Below are positions 25,162 to 33,560 of a stretch of DNA of 58,031 nt, in pieces. A model generated the notes under the pieces. The model made no database searches, was not told the DNA's origin, and saw only the letters and a program-made list of their open reading frames with translations. Location of the stretch: the NCBI GenBank assembly GCA_017558555.1, contig JAFYUJ010000029.1, forward strand, positions 1-58,031, in the 5' to 3' direction. Position 1 is the first letter of the stretch. The number at the start of each line of letters is the position of its first letter. The DNA is from Akkermansia sp. (lineage in GTDB: Bacteria; Verrucomicrobiota; Verrucomicrobiia; Verrucomicrobiales; Akkermansiaceae). Position numbers and translations under genes: made by a program.

Positions 25162-26691
25162 ATGAACAAATGCTTTCAGATTGCAGCAACTCTGGTTGCT
25201 TTTCTCTTCATCGCCGTGATGCCGGCAGGTGCAGCAGGAGAGGCGGATGCCGCCACTCAGACCGCTCAGCCTGCGTCCCAGGGTATCGCTTGTTTTGAGG
25301 ATTTGCGCGGACGTGTCCTGGCCGTGCCGTCATCGACGGTGCAGGATATTTACGTGGAAGAACATTACCCCGATATCAAGCTGGATCGCTTTGATACTGA
25401 GGCTGACATGATGCTCTCCCTGCAGCAGGAAAAGTGCGATGGCGCCATCATGGATGATGTGATTTGCTACGCCTTGGTGCGCAAGACAGAAGGCGTGACC
25501 ATCCTGCCCGATAGCCCCGTGCCTCCCTGCCAGATGGGGGTGGTCTTCGGTAAGCACAATGCCGAGCTTTGCAAACAGTTCAATGAGTTCATCAATCACC
25601 TGAAATCTACCGGTGAGTTGAACCAAATTATGGAGCGCTGGATCAAGCATTTTGACACCGCAGAAATGCCCCAGCTGGAGCTGCCCACCAGCGGCACCCC
25701 CATCCGCGTGGCCATGGAGCCCTGCACGGAGCCCATCGTTTTCATCAAGAATGAGAAAATCGCCGGGTTTGATGCCGAGCTCATCATGCGCTTTTCTGTC
25801 TATATCAACCGCCCCGTGGAGATAGTGGAGATGGAGTATGATTCCCTCATCGCTTCCACCACGACAGGCAAGGCGGATATGGCTGCCTCCGGCATCCTTA
25901 TCACCGATGAACGCGCTGAAAGCGTGTTGTTCTCTGAGCCTTACTACGATAGCCACTCCCGTGTGGCCGTGCTCACTAAAAATGCGCATCCTTCCATCGT
26001 CACCTCTAAGGAGGATGAGCAGAATCTCGGCATCTGGGGCAGCATCACGCGCAGCTTCCACCGCAATATCATTGAGGAGCGCCGCTACATGCTCCTGTGG
26101 GATGGCCTCAAGGTGACGGTCTACATCTCTTTCTGCTCTGCTTTGCTGGGTACGGTGCTGGGTGCGTTCATCTGCTACCTTCGTATGTGCCGTTTCCGCG
26201 TGTGTCGCACTATTGCTCGCGTGTATATAGATATCATGCGTGGTACGCCGGTGCTGGTGTTCCTCATGATTATGTGCTACGTGGCCTTCACCAAGTTCGA
26301 CAACACGCCCGTGGCCATCATCACCTTTGCCATGAACTTTGCTGCCTATGTGAGCGAGATGTTCCGCACCTCCATCAGCAGCATTGATAAGGGACAGACC
26401 GAGGCCGGTATTGCGCTGGGCTTCTCCCCCGTGCGCACCTTCTGCTACATTGTGTTGCCGCAGGCGGTGCAGCGCGTGCTCCCCGTGTACAAGGGCGAGC
26501 TGATTTCGCTCATCAAGAACACCTCCATTGTGGGCTATGTTGCCGTGGCAGACCTCACCCGCGCGTCCTATATCATCCGTGGGCGTACGTTCGATCCCTT
26601 CTTCCCGCTGCTCATGGTAGCGGCCATGTATTTCCTCATTGCCTGGTTGTTTGCGTTGGTGCTGGATCGCATCGGTCGCAAAGTATGCTGA
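25162..26691 (+). CDS. Polar amino-acid ABC importer: permuted substrate-binding domain fused to permease
   Basis: 509 aa. After a signal peptide (about 1-25) come residues about 45-170, which match the second lobe and closing helix of SBP_bac_3 proteins such as HisJ (DLRGRVLAVPSS, DGAIMDDV, ELCKQFNEFINHLKSTGELN). Then residues about 178-280 match the first lobe (PIRVAMEP, IAGFDAEL, MAASGILITDERAE, SEPYYDSHSR). The lobe order is thus reversed relative to free binding proteins. Residues 300-509 are a HisM/GlnP-type permease (LKVTVYISF, DIMRGTPVLV, EAGIALGFSP loop for ATPase contact). It works with the ATPase 32 nt downstream. Confidence 0.88.
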   Translation: MNKCFQIAATLVAFLFIAVMPAGAAGEADAATQTAQPASQGIACFEDLRGRVLAVPSSTVQDIYVEEHYPDIKLDRFDTEADMMLSLQQEKCDGAIMDDVICYALVRKTEGVTILPDSPVPPCQMGVVFGKHNAELCKQFNEFINHLKSTGELNQIMERWIKHFDTAEMPQLELPTSGTPIRVAMEPCTEPIVFIKNEKIAGFDAELIMRFSVYINRPVEIVEMEYDSLIASTTTGKADMAASGILITDERAESVLFSEPYYDSHSRVAVLTKNAHPSIVTSKEDEQNLGIWGSITRSFHRNIIEERRYMLLWDGLKVTVYISFCSALLGTVLGAFICYLRMCRFRVCRTIARVYIDIMRGTPVLVFLMIMCYVAFTKFDNTPVAIITFAMNFAAYVSEMFRTSISSIDKGQTEAGIALGFSPVRTFCYIVLPQAVQRVLPVYKGELISLIKNTSIVGYVAVADLTRASYIIRGRTFDPFFPLLMVAAMYFLIAWLFALVLDRIGRKVC

Positions 26692-26723
26692 TTTTCTGAA
26701 CCCTTTTACCTATTGAACAGACG

Positions 26724-27821
26724 ATGATCCAAATCAAACACTTGCAGAAGAGCTTCGGTAAGCTCGATGTGTTGCTGGATGTGAATTTGAACATCAAGTG
26801 CGGGGAGGTCATCTCCATCATCGGCCCCTCCGGTACGGGCAAGAGTACCTTCCTGCGTTGTCTCAACCTGCTGGAGCAGCCCACGGGCGGCAGCATCGTG
26901 ATTGATGGCGAAGAGGTGCTTAACGGGCATGTGAATACCTCCAAGCTTCGCCAGAAGATGGGCATGGTGTTCCAGTCGTTCAACCTTTTCAACCACCTCT
27001 CCGTGCTGGACAACGTCTGCATTGGCCCTGTGAAGCTGCTGGGCAAGACCCGTGCCGAGGCTGAGGCCAAGGGCATGGAGCTGCTCAAGATGGTGGGCAT
27101 GGCCGAAAAGGCCCATGCTATGCCGGCTGAGCTTTCCGGTGGGCAGAAACAGCGAGCGGCCATCGCCCGCTGCCTCTCCATGGACCCGGAAATCATCCTG
27201 TTTGATGAGCCCACCTCCGCGCTCGACCCCACCATGGTCAGCGAGGTGCTCTCCGTCATCCGCGCCCTGGCAAGACAAGGCATGACCATGGCCATTGTCA
27301 CCCATGAAATGTCCTTTGCCCGCGATGTGAGTACCCGCGTGGTGTATATGGATGAAGGTGTCATTTACGAGGAAGGGACGCCCCAGCAGATTTTTGATCA
27401 TCCCCGCCGTGAGCTTACCCGCATCTTTGTGAACCGCATCCGCGATTTTCACTACTGCTTCCACAGCGCTGATTACGATCGTTACGAGCTGAAAGCCGCC
27501 TGGCAGAACTACTGCAGCAAGTATTTCCTTTCCCGCCAGGCCGTGTCGGAGACTCGCCGTGTGTCTCTCTCCCTTTTCCGCCTTATCCCGTTGGATAAGG
27601 GTCCGGTGGATATGTACTTCCGCTACTCTGAAAAGACCGGTGAGCTCAGTCTGGAAATCCTGTTGCCCGTGGGCATGGAATCTATGCTGCACAAAGTAGA
27701 GAACGCCACCCACATGCAGCACGTGCGCGCTCTCTGTCGATGCATCGAAGAATCCATCGAGGAAACGGATGCCGGTGACCGCGTGCGCTGCCGCTTTGTT
27801 TTCCGCAACCTTAATCGCTGA
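26724..27821 (+). CDS. Polar amino-acid ABC importer ATPase with C-terminal extension
   Basis: 365 aa. The first about 245 residues are a GlnQ/HisP-type ATPase: Walker [11 protein letters not shown]-loop VFQSFNLF, signature [14 protein letters not shown], Walker [14 protein letters not shown]-loop VTHEMS. Normal relatives stop there. Here about 120 further residues ([18 protein letters not shown] to the end) form a mixed alpha/beta domain that resembles no family I know. It could be a regulatory or ligand-sensing tail. Cotranscribed with the SBP-permease fusion. Confidence 0.9.
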   Translation: MIQIKHLQKSFGKLDVLLDVNLNIKCGEVISIIGPSGTGKSTFLRCLNLLEQPTGGSIVIDGEEVLNGHVNTSKLRQKMGMVFQSFNLFNHLSVLDNVCIGPVKLLGKTRAEAEAKGMELLKMVGMAEKAHAMPAELSGGQKQRAAIARCLSMDPEIILFDEPTSALDPTMVSEVLSVIRALARQGMTMAIVTHEMSFARDVSTRVVYMDEGVIYEEGTPQQIFDHPRRELTRIFVNRIRDFHYCFHSADYDRYELKAAWQNYCSKYFLSRQAVSETRRVSLSLFRLIPLDKGPVDMYFRYSEKTGELSLEILLPVGMESMLHKVENATHMQHVRALCRCIEESIEETDAGDRVRCRFVFRNLNR

Positions 27822-27834
27822 TTTTATCCTCTGT

Positions 27835-28755
27835 ATGACTGCCATGCGTGCCTTTGTCTGCCTCCTTCTCTGCTTCTTCCTTGCAACCTTCTGTGCCTGC
27901 AGTAGTGTGCCCGCTGCCATAGGTGGTTCGAAGGGTATTGTTGTGCTTGATATCGGCCATTTCCTCGGTGGGGAAGGGGCCTGCACTCCAGGTCTTATCA
28001 ATGGCAAGCGCATCAGCGAGTGCTCATTCTGGTATCAGTATAGCTACTACGTCAAAAAGGTGGTGGAAGATGCAGGCTACACATGCTATGTCTGCAACCG
28101 AGGTAATGCTCCTACCAAGGAGCCTCTTATCACGTACGCGCGCCGCGCGGGCGTAGTACAATTGCGCCACCCGGATAAAAATGCCGCTCGCTATCCCTCC
28201 AAATACCACCCCGACCGCGTGGCCAGCGGCATGGTGAGCGCAGACTACGCTATCTGGCGCAAGGCTGATTGTATCGTCTTCCTGCACCACAATAGTTCCG
28301 GCGGTTGGACCAACGGTGCTTCTCCCAGCTTGGTGTTGCACAACAAGTTCAACGGCAAGCCGCTGGCTGAGACCCTTGCCCGAACGCTTGAAAGCGAAAT
28401 CCTCAACCATGGCATGCCCAATGGTGGCCGTGGCTGTAGCACGGCTGTTCGTTGTGTTGATGCCGACCGCGCAGCCGGCTGGCTCAACGCCTGCGATGAC
28501 TCCGGCATTGCCGCTGCCGTCATCGAAGCCGCTTTCCTGAATAATCGTGGCCATGCCGCCTACCTGGCTGTGGACGCCAATGCTCGTGAATATGCCGAAT
28601 CCATCGGTCGCGGTATCGTGCGTTATATGCGCAGCGGTGCTTCTGCTCAGCGCCACATCCGCGAGGATGAAAACAAGGCTGACCAAGGCTCCTTCGGCTA
28701 CGCCGCCGAATCCCGCCGCCTCAAGGTCCCCGGCGCCAAGCTCCTCGTTCGCTGA
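27835..28755 (+). CDS. Extracytoplasmic N-acetylmuramoyl-L-alanine amidase (Amidase_3-like)
   Basis: 306 aa with a hydrophobic leader (MRAFVCLLLCFFLATFCAC) that could be a lipoprotein or ordinary signal. The zinc-amidase pattern is present: VVLDIGHF (first His), SECSFWYQ (Glu), IVFLHHNS (second metal His) and AAVIEAAFLNN (catalytic Glu). Such enzymes cut the amide between MurNAc and L-Ala in peptidoglycan. It follows the ABC ATPase by 13 nt and may belong to the same transcript, or be a terminal rider. I chose the ATG at 27835. The reading from 27769 overlaps the ATPase. Confidence 0.8.
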   Translation: MTAMRAFVCLLLCFFLATFCACSSVPAAIGGSKGIVVLDIGHFLGGEGACTPGLINGKRISECSFWYQYSYYVKKVVEDAGYTCYVCNRGNAPTKEPLITYARRAGVVQLRHPDKNAARYPSKYHPDRVASGMVSADYAIWRKADCIVFLHHNSSGGWTNGASPSLVLHNKFNGKPLAETLARTLESEILNHGMPNGGRGCSTAVRCVDADRAAGWLNACDDSGIAAAVIEAAFLNNRGHAAYLAVDANAREYAESIGRGIVRYMRSGASAQRHIREDENKADQGSFGYAAESRRLKVPGAKLLVR

Positions 28756-28900
28756 TTTCGCGCCTCTCTCGCCTTCCTCGGGCTTCTTTGTACCCGGGTT
28801 TAGCTATTGCTCGCTCAATAGTCTCTTCCTGGTTCTGAATAAAGCGTGCGGTGCATGCCCTGATGCCGCTTTTTGATGCGGGAAACGAATGAAGAAAATT

Positions 28901-28933
28901 ATGCAAATCCAAGATTCAATCTTGAATTTGCAT
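28901..28933. promoter_or_regulatory. 33-bp near-perfect palindrome
   Basis: ATGCAAATCCAAGATT on the left mirrors AATCTTGAATTTGCAT on the right around a central C, with one mismatched pair (C8 against A26). AT-rich and not T-tailed as a normal terminator, although AAAGTGTTTTT follows on the plus strand. Its dyad length fits a dimeric regulator site or a hairpin ending the amidase transcript. Confidence 0.5.
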
Positions 28934-29044
28934 AAAGTGTTTTTAAGGTATTGTATGTGAGGCGGCTGTGTTGATGATTGGCCGGATGGTGGGCTTTATT
29001 CTTTGAGATGGGCGCCGGGGGATGGTGAATGGCGTGGGGGCTGC

Positions 29045-29074
29045 TTGACAGGGGTGGGGGAGATGTGGTAGTGT
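29045..29074 (+). promoter_or_regulatory. Candidate ffh promoter
   Basis: -35 TTGACA (29045-29050), 18-nt spacer, -10 TAGTGT (29069-29074), nine bases before the ATG at 29084. AAAGGGG lies in that gap, too close to the ATG to be a normal SD. Confidence 0.4.
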
Positions 29075-29083
29075 AAAGGGGTT

Positions 29084-30553
29084 ATGTTTTCTTTGCTTTC
29101 TGATAAGCTTGATGATGCCTTTCGCAAGTTGCGTGGTCTGTCCAAGATAACGGAGTCGAACATTGCGGAAGCGATGCGCGATATACGCATGGCGCTGCTG
29201 GATGCTGATGTGGAATACAGCGTGGCGAGGGAGTTCATTGCGCATGTGAAAGAGAAAGCCATGGGCGAGGCTGTGTTGAAAACAGTGAAGCCCGGGGAGC
29301 AGATTGTGAAGATTTTCCGCGATGAACTGGCGGATTTGCTGGGTGGCGATGCTGCGGAACTGAATCTGGAAGCGACACCCACGAAGATTTTGGTAGTGGG
29401 TTTGAATGGTGCCGGTAAGACGACGACGAGCGCCAAACTGGCCCGCAAGCTGAAGATGGAGGGCAAGAAGCCTGTGTTGGTGGCATGCGACTTGGTGCGC
29501 CCCGCCGCTATTGACCAGCTGGCCACGCTGGCCGGGCAGATTGAGGTGCCGGTGTACACCCCCTCCGCAACGGAGAAGGATGTGATTCGCGTGGCGAAGG
29601 ATGCTCTGCGCTGGGCTGCCGGTGTGGAGCACGATGTGATGATTTTTGATACGGCCGGTCGCCAGGAGGTGGACGAGCCGCTGGTGGAGGAACTGCGCAA
29701 GTTGGCTAAGTTCGTGGCTCCGCAGGAGGCCTTGCTGGTGGCGGATGCTGCCACGGGCCAGCAGGCGGTGCGCGTGGCGCAGACATTTGACCAGGCTGTG
29801 GGCCTCACGGGTATTATCCTGACGAAGCTGGACGGTGATGCCCGCGGTGGTGCGGCTCTCTCCATGCGCGCGGTGACGGGCAAGCCCATCAAGTACATTG
29901 GTGAGGGTGAAAAGCTGGATATGTTCGGCGCATTTGTGCCGCAGCGCATGGCTGACCGCATTCTGGGCATGGGTGATATTGTGGGCCTGGTGGAGAAGGC
30001 CGCAGAGAAGATTGACGAGAAGTCGGCCATGAACTCCGTCTCTCGCATGATGAGCGGTGAGTTCAATTTCAATGATTTCCTGGAGCAGATGCGCATGATG
30101 CAGAATCTGGGGCCGTTGGAAGGCTTGCTGGGTTTGTTGCCCGGTTTCAGCAAGATTAAAAAGCAGCTGCCCGAGGGTGCGTTGGACCCGAAGAAACTCA
30201 AGCACATGGAAGCTATTGTGTTGTCTATGACACCGGCCGAGCGTGCGAATTACAAGTTGCTCATCCCCTCCCGCCGCCGCCGCATCGCTAAGGGGTCTGG
30301 CCGCTCGGAGATTGAGGTCAACCGCTTTATCAAGAACTTCAAGGATATGAAGGAAATGATGAGTGGCAAGGGCAAGATGGGCAACATGATGAAGGCTATG
30401 AGCAAGATGAAGATGCCCCCCGGAGGTGCTGCCGGGGGCGGTATGCCGGACTTGTCGGCCCTGATGGGTGGCGGTATGCCGGACATGAGCCGCATGCCCA
30501 AGATGCCCGGTGGCATGAACGCCTTCCGAGGCTTGTTCGGTGGCCGCCGCTAA
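29084..30553 (+). CDS. ffh: Signal recognition particle protein Ffh
   Basis: 489 aa. The N domain (about 1-85) is followed by the SRP GTPase domain (G1 GLNGAGKTT, DTAGRQ, TKLDGDARGG) and the Met-rich M domain from about 325. The M domain ends in a long Gly/Met/Pro-rich tail (GGMPDLSALMGGGMPDMSRM). Pairs with 4.5S RNA and FtsY to deliver membrane proteins co-translationally. Length and motifs are normal. It is followed by the GH35 gene after 25 nt, probably by chance of order. Confidence 0.97.
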   Translation: MFSLLSDKLDDAFRKLRGLSKITESNIAEAMRDIRMALLDADVEYSVAREFIAHVKEKAMGEAVLKTVKPGEQIVKIFRDELADLLGGDAAELNLEATPTKILVVGLNGAGKTTTSAKLARKLKMEGKKPVLVACDLVRPAAIDQLATLAGQIEVPVYTPSATEKDVIRVAKDALRWAAGVEHDVMIFDTAGRQEVDEPLVEELRKLAKFVAPQEALLVADAATGQQAVRVAQTFDQAVGLTGIILTKLDGDARGGAALSMRAVTGKPIKYIGEGEKLDMFGAFVPQRMADRILGMGDIVGLVEKAAEKIDEKSAMNSVSRMMSGEFNFNDFLEQMRMMQNLGPLEGLLGLLPGFSKIKKQLPEGALDPKKLKHMEAIVLSMTPAERANYKLLIPSRRRRIAKGSGRSEIEVNRFIKNFKDMKEMMSGKGKMGNMMKAMSKMKMPPGGAAGGGMPDLSALMGGGMPDMSRMPKMPGGMNAFRGLFGGRR

Positions 30554-30578
30554 GTTGTAAGTTTCACTCTTCTTCAAC

Positions 30579-32495
30579 ATGAAAAAGATAATGGCTACGT
30601 TGACCATGGGAGCAGCGTTGGCTACCGCGGCCTTTGCCGGGGTGGAGGCGATGCAAAATGTGCAGAAGCCCCGGCCGGGGCAGGTCGCCACATTTGCGTT
30701 TGGCGGCGATCGCAACCGCGAGTTTATGCTGGATGGCAAGCCCTTCCAGATACGCGCGGGCGAGATGCACCCGCAGCGCATCCCCCGCGCCCATTGGCGC
30801 CACCGCATTCAGGCGGCTAAGGCGATGGGCCTCAATACTATAGCATTCTACGTGTTCTGGAATGATATTGAGAAGGAAGATGGTAGCTATGACCTGACCG
30901 GCATGCGCGACATTGCCGGGTTCATCGACCTGTGTGCCGAGGAGGGAATGTGGGTTCTCTTCCGCCCGGGCCCCTACGTGTGTGGTGAGTGGGATTTGGG
31001 CGGCTTGCCTGCCCGGTTGATGAAGACGCGTGGTGCCCACCTGCGCACGATGAAGAATGCCGAGTTTATGCAGGAGCAGGAACGCTATCTGGAGAAGATG
31101 GCTGAGATTGCCGTGCCGCGCCTGAGCAAGAATGGCGGCCCCATCCTGATGGTGCAGCTGGAGAATGAATACGGCAGCTACAATTCACCCCATTCGCATG
31201 TGGAGTATATCCAGTGGCTTAAGGCGTTCTGGGAAAAGAAAGGGGCAGGCCCCTTCTATTTGTCGGAAGGCGCCACGCGCCGCCACCTGCGCTTTGCTGT
31301 GCCCGGTGTGGCGCTGGGCTTGGACCCTGCCGAGAATGAACACCATTTCCAGGTGGCCTGGGGGGTGAACCCCGAGGTTCCGGTGTTCTCCAGCGAGACG
31401 TATCCCGGTTGGCTGCGCCACTGGGGCGAGGGCAACTGGACCCCCGCCCGCGAGGTGCTGGACGTGGTGCGCTGGTACATGAAAGAGGGCCGCTCATTCA
31501 ACCTCTTTGTGCTGCACGGCGGCACGAATTTCGGGCTCACGGCCGGTGCCAACTGCAATGGCAAGATGGAGGATGATGACATCGAGCCCGACCTGACCAG
31601 CTATGACTATGGCTCCCCCATTGGTGAGCAGGGCAACCTGACGAAGGAGTATTTCGAGTATCGTGATATCATCAAGAACGCTTTGCCCGCAGGAGCTCAG
31701 GTGCCCGAGCCGCCTGCAACGCCTGCTACGATGGAAGTGGCAGCATTCACCCCCGTCAAGGCCAAGTCCTTTGGCCGTTACTTTGGCGTAGGCTCTGCAC
31801 ACGAGAATCCGCCCACGCTGGAGGAACTGGGGCAGAACCAAGGTATGGCCATCTACCGCACGTCTCTGCCCAAGGGGCCAGAGGCCACACTCTATTGCCG
31901 CGTGCACGATATGGCACAAGTGTATGTGGGTGACCGGTATGTGGGCGAAATCAACCGTATGAAGGGACAAAGCTCCATCCGCTTGCCGGAGCGCGGGGAA
32001 GATGGCGTGTCCCTCAAGATTGTGGTGGATACGTTTGGTCATATCAACTTCCACCACAAAATGGAGCGTGATAACAAGGGGATTGTGGATGCCGTGACAC
32101 TGGACGGTCAGGCTTTGACAGGTTGGCATGTGTCCCGTTTGCCGCTCACCACGGTGCCGCAGCCTCGCCATCCCAAGGGCGGTCGCCTGCGGTTGGCTCA
32201 GTCACAGAGTGCATGCTTCACCGCTGAAGTGCAGCTGGATAAAGTGGCCGATACGTTCCTCGATATGTCCGCCTGGGGCAAGGGCTATGTGTGGGTGAAT
32301 GGTCACCTGCTGGGTCGCTACTGGAGCCTGGGTCCGCAGCAGCGCTTGTATTGCCCGGCAGAGTGGTTGAAACAGGGTAAGAACGAGGTGTTTGTGCTGG
32401 ATACGCACCGCACGGAACCTGCACCCATTCGTGGCTGCACAGAACGCAACACAGAGGTGCTCAAGGAGACAGAAAATGCCAACAACGCTTGGTGA
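30579..32495 (+). CDS. Secreted GH35 beta-galactosidase
   Basis: 638 aa with a signal peptide (MKKIMATLTMGAALATAAFA). The TIM-barrel of GH35 is clear: FQIRAGEMHPQRIPR, NTIAFYVFWNDIE, FRPGPYVCGEWDLGGLP, acid/base E197 in QLENEYGSY, nucleophile E273 in SSETYPGW, then FVLHGGTNFG. Beta-sandwich domains follow. It hydrolyses terminal beta-linked galactose, such as on mucin O-glycans. A terminator follows at 32526. Localisation is periplasmic or outside, since the leader has no lipobox. Confidence 0.94.
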   Translation: MKKIMATLTMGAALATAAFAGVEAMQNVQKPRPGQVATFAFGGDRNREFMLDGKPFQIRAGEMHPQRIPRAHWRHRIQAAKAMGLNTIAFYVFWNDIEKEDGSYDLTGMRDIAGFIDLCAEEGMWVLFRPGPYVCGEWDLGGLPARLMKTRGAHLRTMKNAEFMQEQERYLEKMAEIAVPRLSKNGGPILMVQLENEYGSYNSPHSHVEYIQWLKAFWEKKGAGPFYLSEGATRRHLRFAVPGVALGLDPAENEHHFQVAWGVNPEVPVFSSETYPGWLRHWGEGNWTPAREVLDVVRWYMKEGRSFNLFVLHGGTNFGLTAGANCNGKMEDDDIEPDLTSYDYGSPIGEQGNLTKEYFEYRDIIKNALPAGAQVPEPPATPATMEVAAFTPVKAKSFGRYFGVGSAHENPPTLEELGQNQGMAIYRTSLPKGPEATLYCRVHDMAQVYVGDRYVGEINRMKGQSSIRLPERGEDGVSLKIVVDTFGHINFHHKMERDNKGIVDAVTLDGQALTGWHVSRLPLTTVPQPRHPKGGRLRLAQSQSACFTAEVQLDKVADTFLDMSAWGKGYVWVNGHLLGRYWSLGPQQRLYCPAEWLKQGKNEVFVLDTHRTEPAPIRGCTERNTEVLKETENANNAW

Positions 32496-32525
32496 TTGCA
32501 GATTCCCTGCATGTTAAATTGAACA

Positions 32526-32563
32526 GTCCGGCAGCTCCAGGAAGAGCAGCCGGACGTTTTTTT
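32526..32563 (+). terminator. Terminator of the GH35 gene
   Basis: Two-part stem GTCCGGC-A-GCTC paired with GAGC-A-GCCGGAC, six-base loop, then GTTTTTTT. Confidence 0.92.
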
Positions 32564-32569
32564 ACAGAA

Positions 32570-32595
32570 AAAGCCCGCCGTGGAGGGCGGGCTTT
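32570..32595 (-). terminator. Terminator of the small membrane protein gene
   Basis: 10-bp stem AAAGCCCGCC/GGCGGGCTTT with a six-base loop. T-run on the minus strand continues into the stem base. Confidence 0.88.
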
Positions 32596-32623
32596 GCAAG
32601 GGGTGGTGGCTCTGAGGTAAAAC

Positions 32624-32809
32624 TCAGCGGCGGCGGAGATAAGAGAACAGAATCCACCCTGCCCAGATGATATCCAATACACCGAAGATGTAGAAGATGG
32701 TCTGCCCGGTACCGGGTTCCATGCCTGCGGCGGCGCGGATGAAGAGCACGCCCAGCGCGGCAAAGAGCACGGTGCGAATGATGGTGACGGTGCGGGAGCC
32801 GTATCTCAT
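32624..32809 (-). CDS. Small membrane protein (61 aa)
   Basis: Two hydrophobic helices (VTIIRTVLFAALGVLFIRA and FYIFGVLDIIWAGWILF) with a short polar hinge and a basic end YLRRR. 21 nt after the FKBP gene and before a terminator. It resembles small YidH/DUF202-like or phage-shock-type hairpin proteins only in form. No family assigned. Confidence 0.7.
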   Translation of the reverse strand: MRYGSRTVTIIRTVLFAALGVLFIRAAAGMEPGTGQTIFYIFGVLDIIWAGWILFSYLRRR

Positions 32810-32830
32810 ATCTCTTTTGTGGTGTGAATG

Positions 32831-33469
32831 TTACTTGGTGAGGCCGAGGAGCTCCATCTCGAAGATGAGGGTGGAGTTCGGGCCGATGCTGCCGGGGCCA
32901 TTGGCGCCGTAGGCCAGATTGGCGGGAATGGTCACACGCCACTTGGCACCCACGGGCATGAGCTTGAGAGCCTCTGTAAAGCCGGGGATGACCTGGCGGA
33001 TGTTGAACTTCACAGGCTGCTGGGACTGGTCGAATACTGTGCCGTCTACCAGCGTGCCTTTGTACATCACTTCGGCGGTGGGGGCCTCACCATGCACAGC
33101 GGCATCATACTTTTCGCTGCCACCGGCGGTGATGACTTCATATTGCAGACCACTTTCGGTGGTGGTCACTTCGGGGCGCTTGCCATTTTCTTCCATGTAC
33201 TTGCGGCCCAGTTCAAGATTTTCTTCGCCCTTCTTGGCGGCGCGGCCTTGCAGCATGGAGATGAATTCCTGCTGGTAAGTTTCCACGTTTTCATCGATGA
33301 GGCTCATGTCCATATCGTTGCTCAGGGCATCCTTCATGCCCTTGGCCAGGGCATCGCCCACCAGATCATCTGCCGTGAGACCGGGCAGCATCTGCGGGAG
33401 CATCTGGCTGCCAAGGCGGTGGCCGATGAGGTAGGACATCACTTTTTTCATTTGGTCTTGATCTGACAT
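32831..33469 (-). CDS. FKBP-type peptidyl-prolyl cis-trans isomerase (FkpA/Mip-like)
   Basis: 212 aa. The N-terminal dimerisation part is helical (MSYLIGHRLGSQMLPQMLPG, DMSLIDENVETYQQEF) as in FkpA and Mip. The C-terminal FKBP domain holds VMYKGTLVDGTVFDQS, IPGFTEALKLMPVGAKWRV and LAYGANGPG with the usual active-site aromatic residues. It lacks a normal signal peptide from the start I prefer (ATG 33469, GAGAG upstream). An earlier ATG at 33520 would give a weak hydrophobic start, so localisation is open. Confidence 0.9.
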   Translation of the reverse strand: MSDQDQMKKVMSYLIGHRLGSQMLPQMLPGLTADDLVGDALAKGMKDALSNDMDMSLIDENVETYQQEFISMLQGRAAKKGEENLELGRKYMEENGKRPEVTTTESGLQYEVITAGGSEKYDAAVHGEAPTAEVMYKGTLVDGTVFDQSQQPVKFNIRQVIPGFTEALKLMPVGAKWRVTIPANLAYGANGPGSIGPNSTLIFEMELLGLTK

Positions 33470-33525
33470 GGCTCTCATTTTACGCAGATTTTGCGCAAAT
33501 ACAAGCACGTTGCAGGACATAAATC

Positions 33526-33554
33526 TTCCAATGCGGGTGAAAATGTGCTAGAAT
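33526..33554 (+). promoter_or_regulatory. rimO promoter
   Basis: Extended -10 TGCTAGAAT (hexamer 33549-33554), weak -35 TTCCAA (33526-33531) with 17-nt spacer. Six bases lie between the hexamer and ATG 33561, so the mRNA would be leaderless. Confidence 0.55.
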
Positions 33555-33560
33555 GAGCGC

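Larger units (their letters stand above)
28756..29083. other. Intergenic region before ffh
   Basis: No gene is seen. It holds a palindrome at 28901-28933 and a candidate promoter directly before ffh. I looked for the SRP RNA here and did not find its conserved loop. Confidence 0.6.

Noticed and set aside
28756..29083. Possible 4.5S SRP RNA next to ffh
   Set aside because: The conserved GGAA/asymmetric loop of the SRP RNA is not present in this gap.
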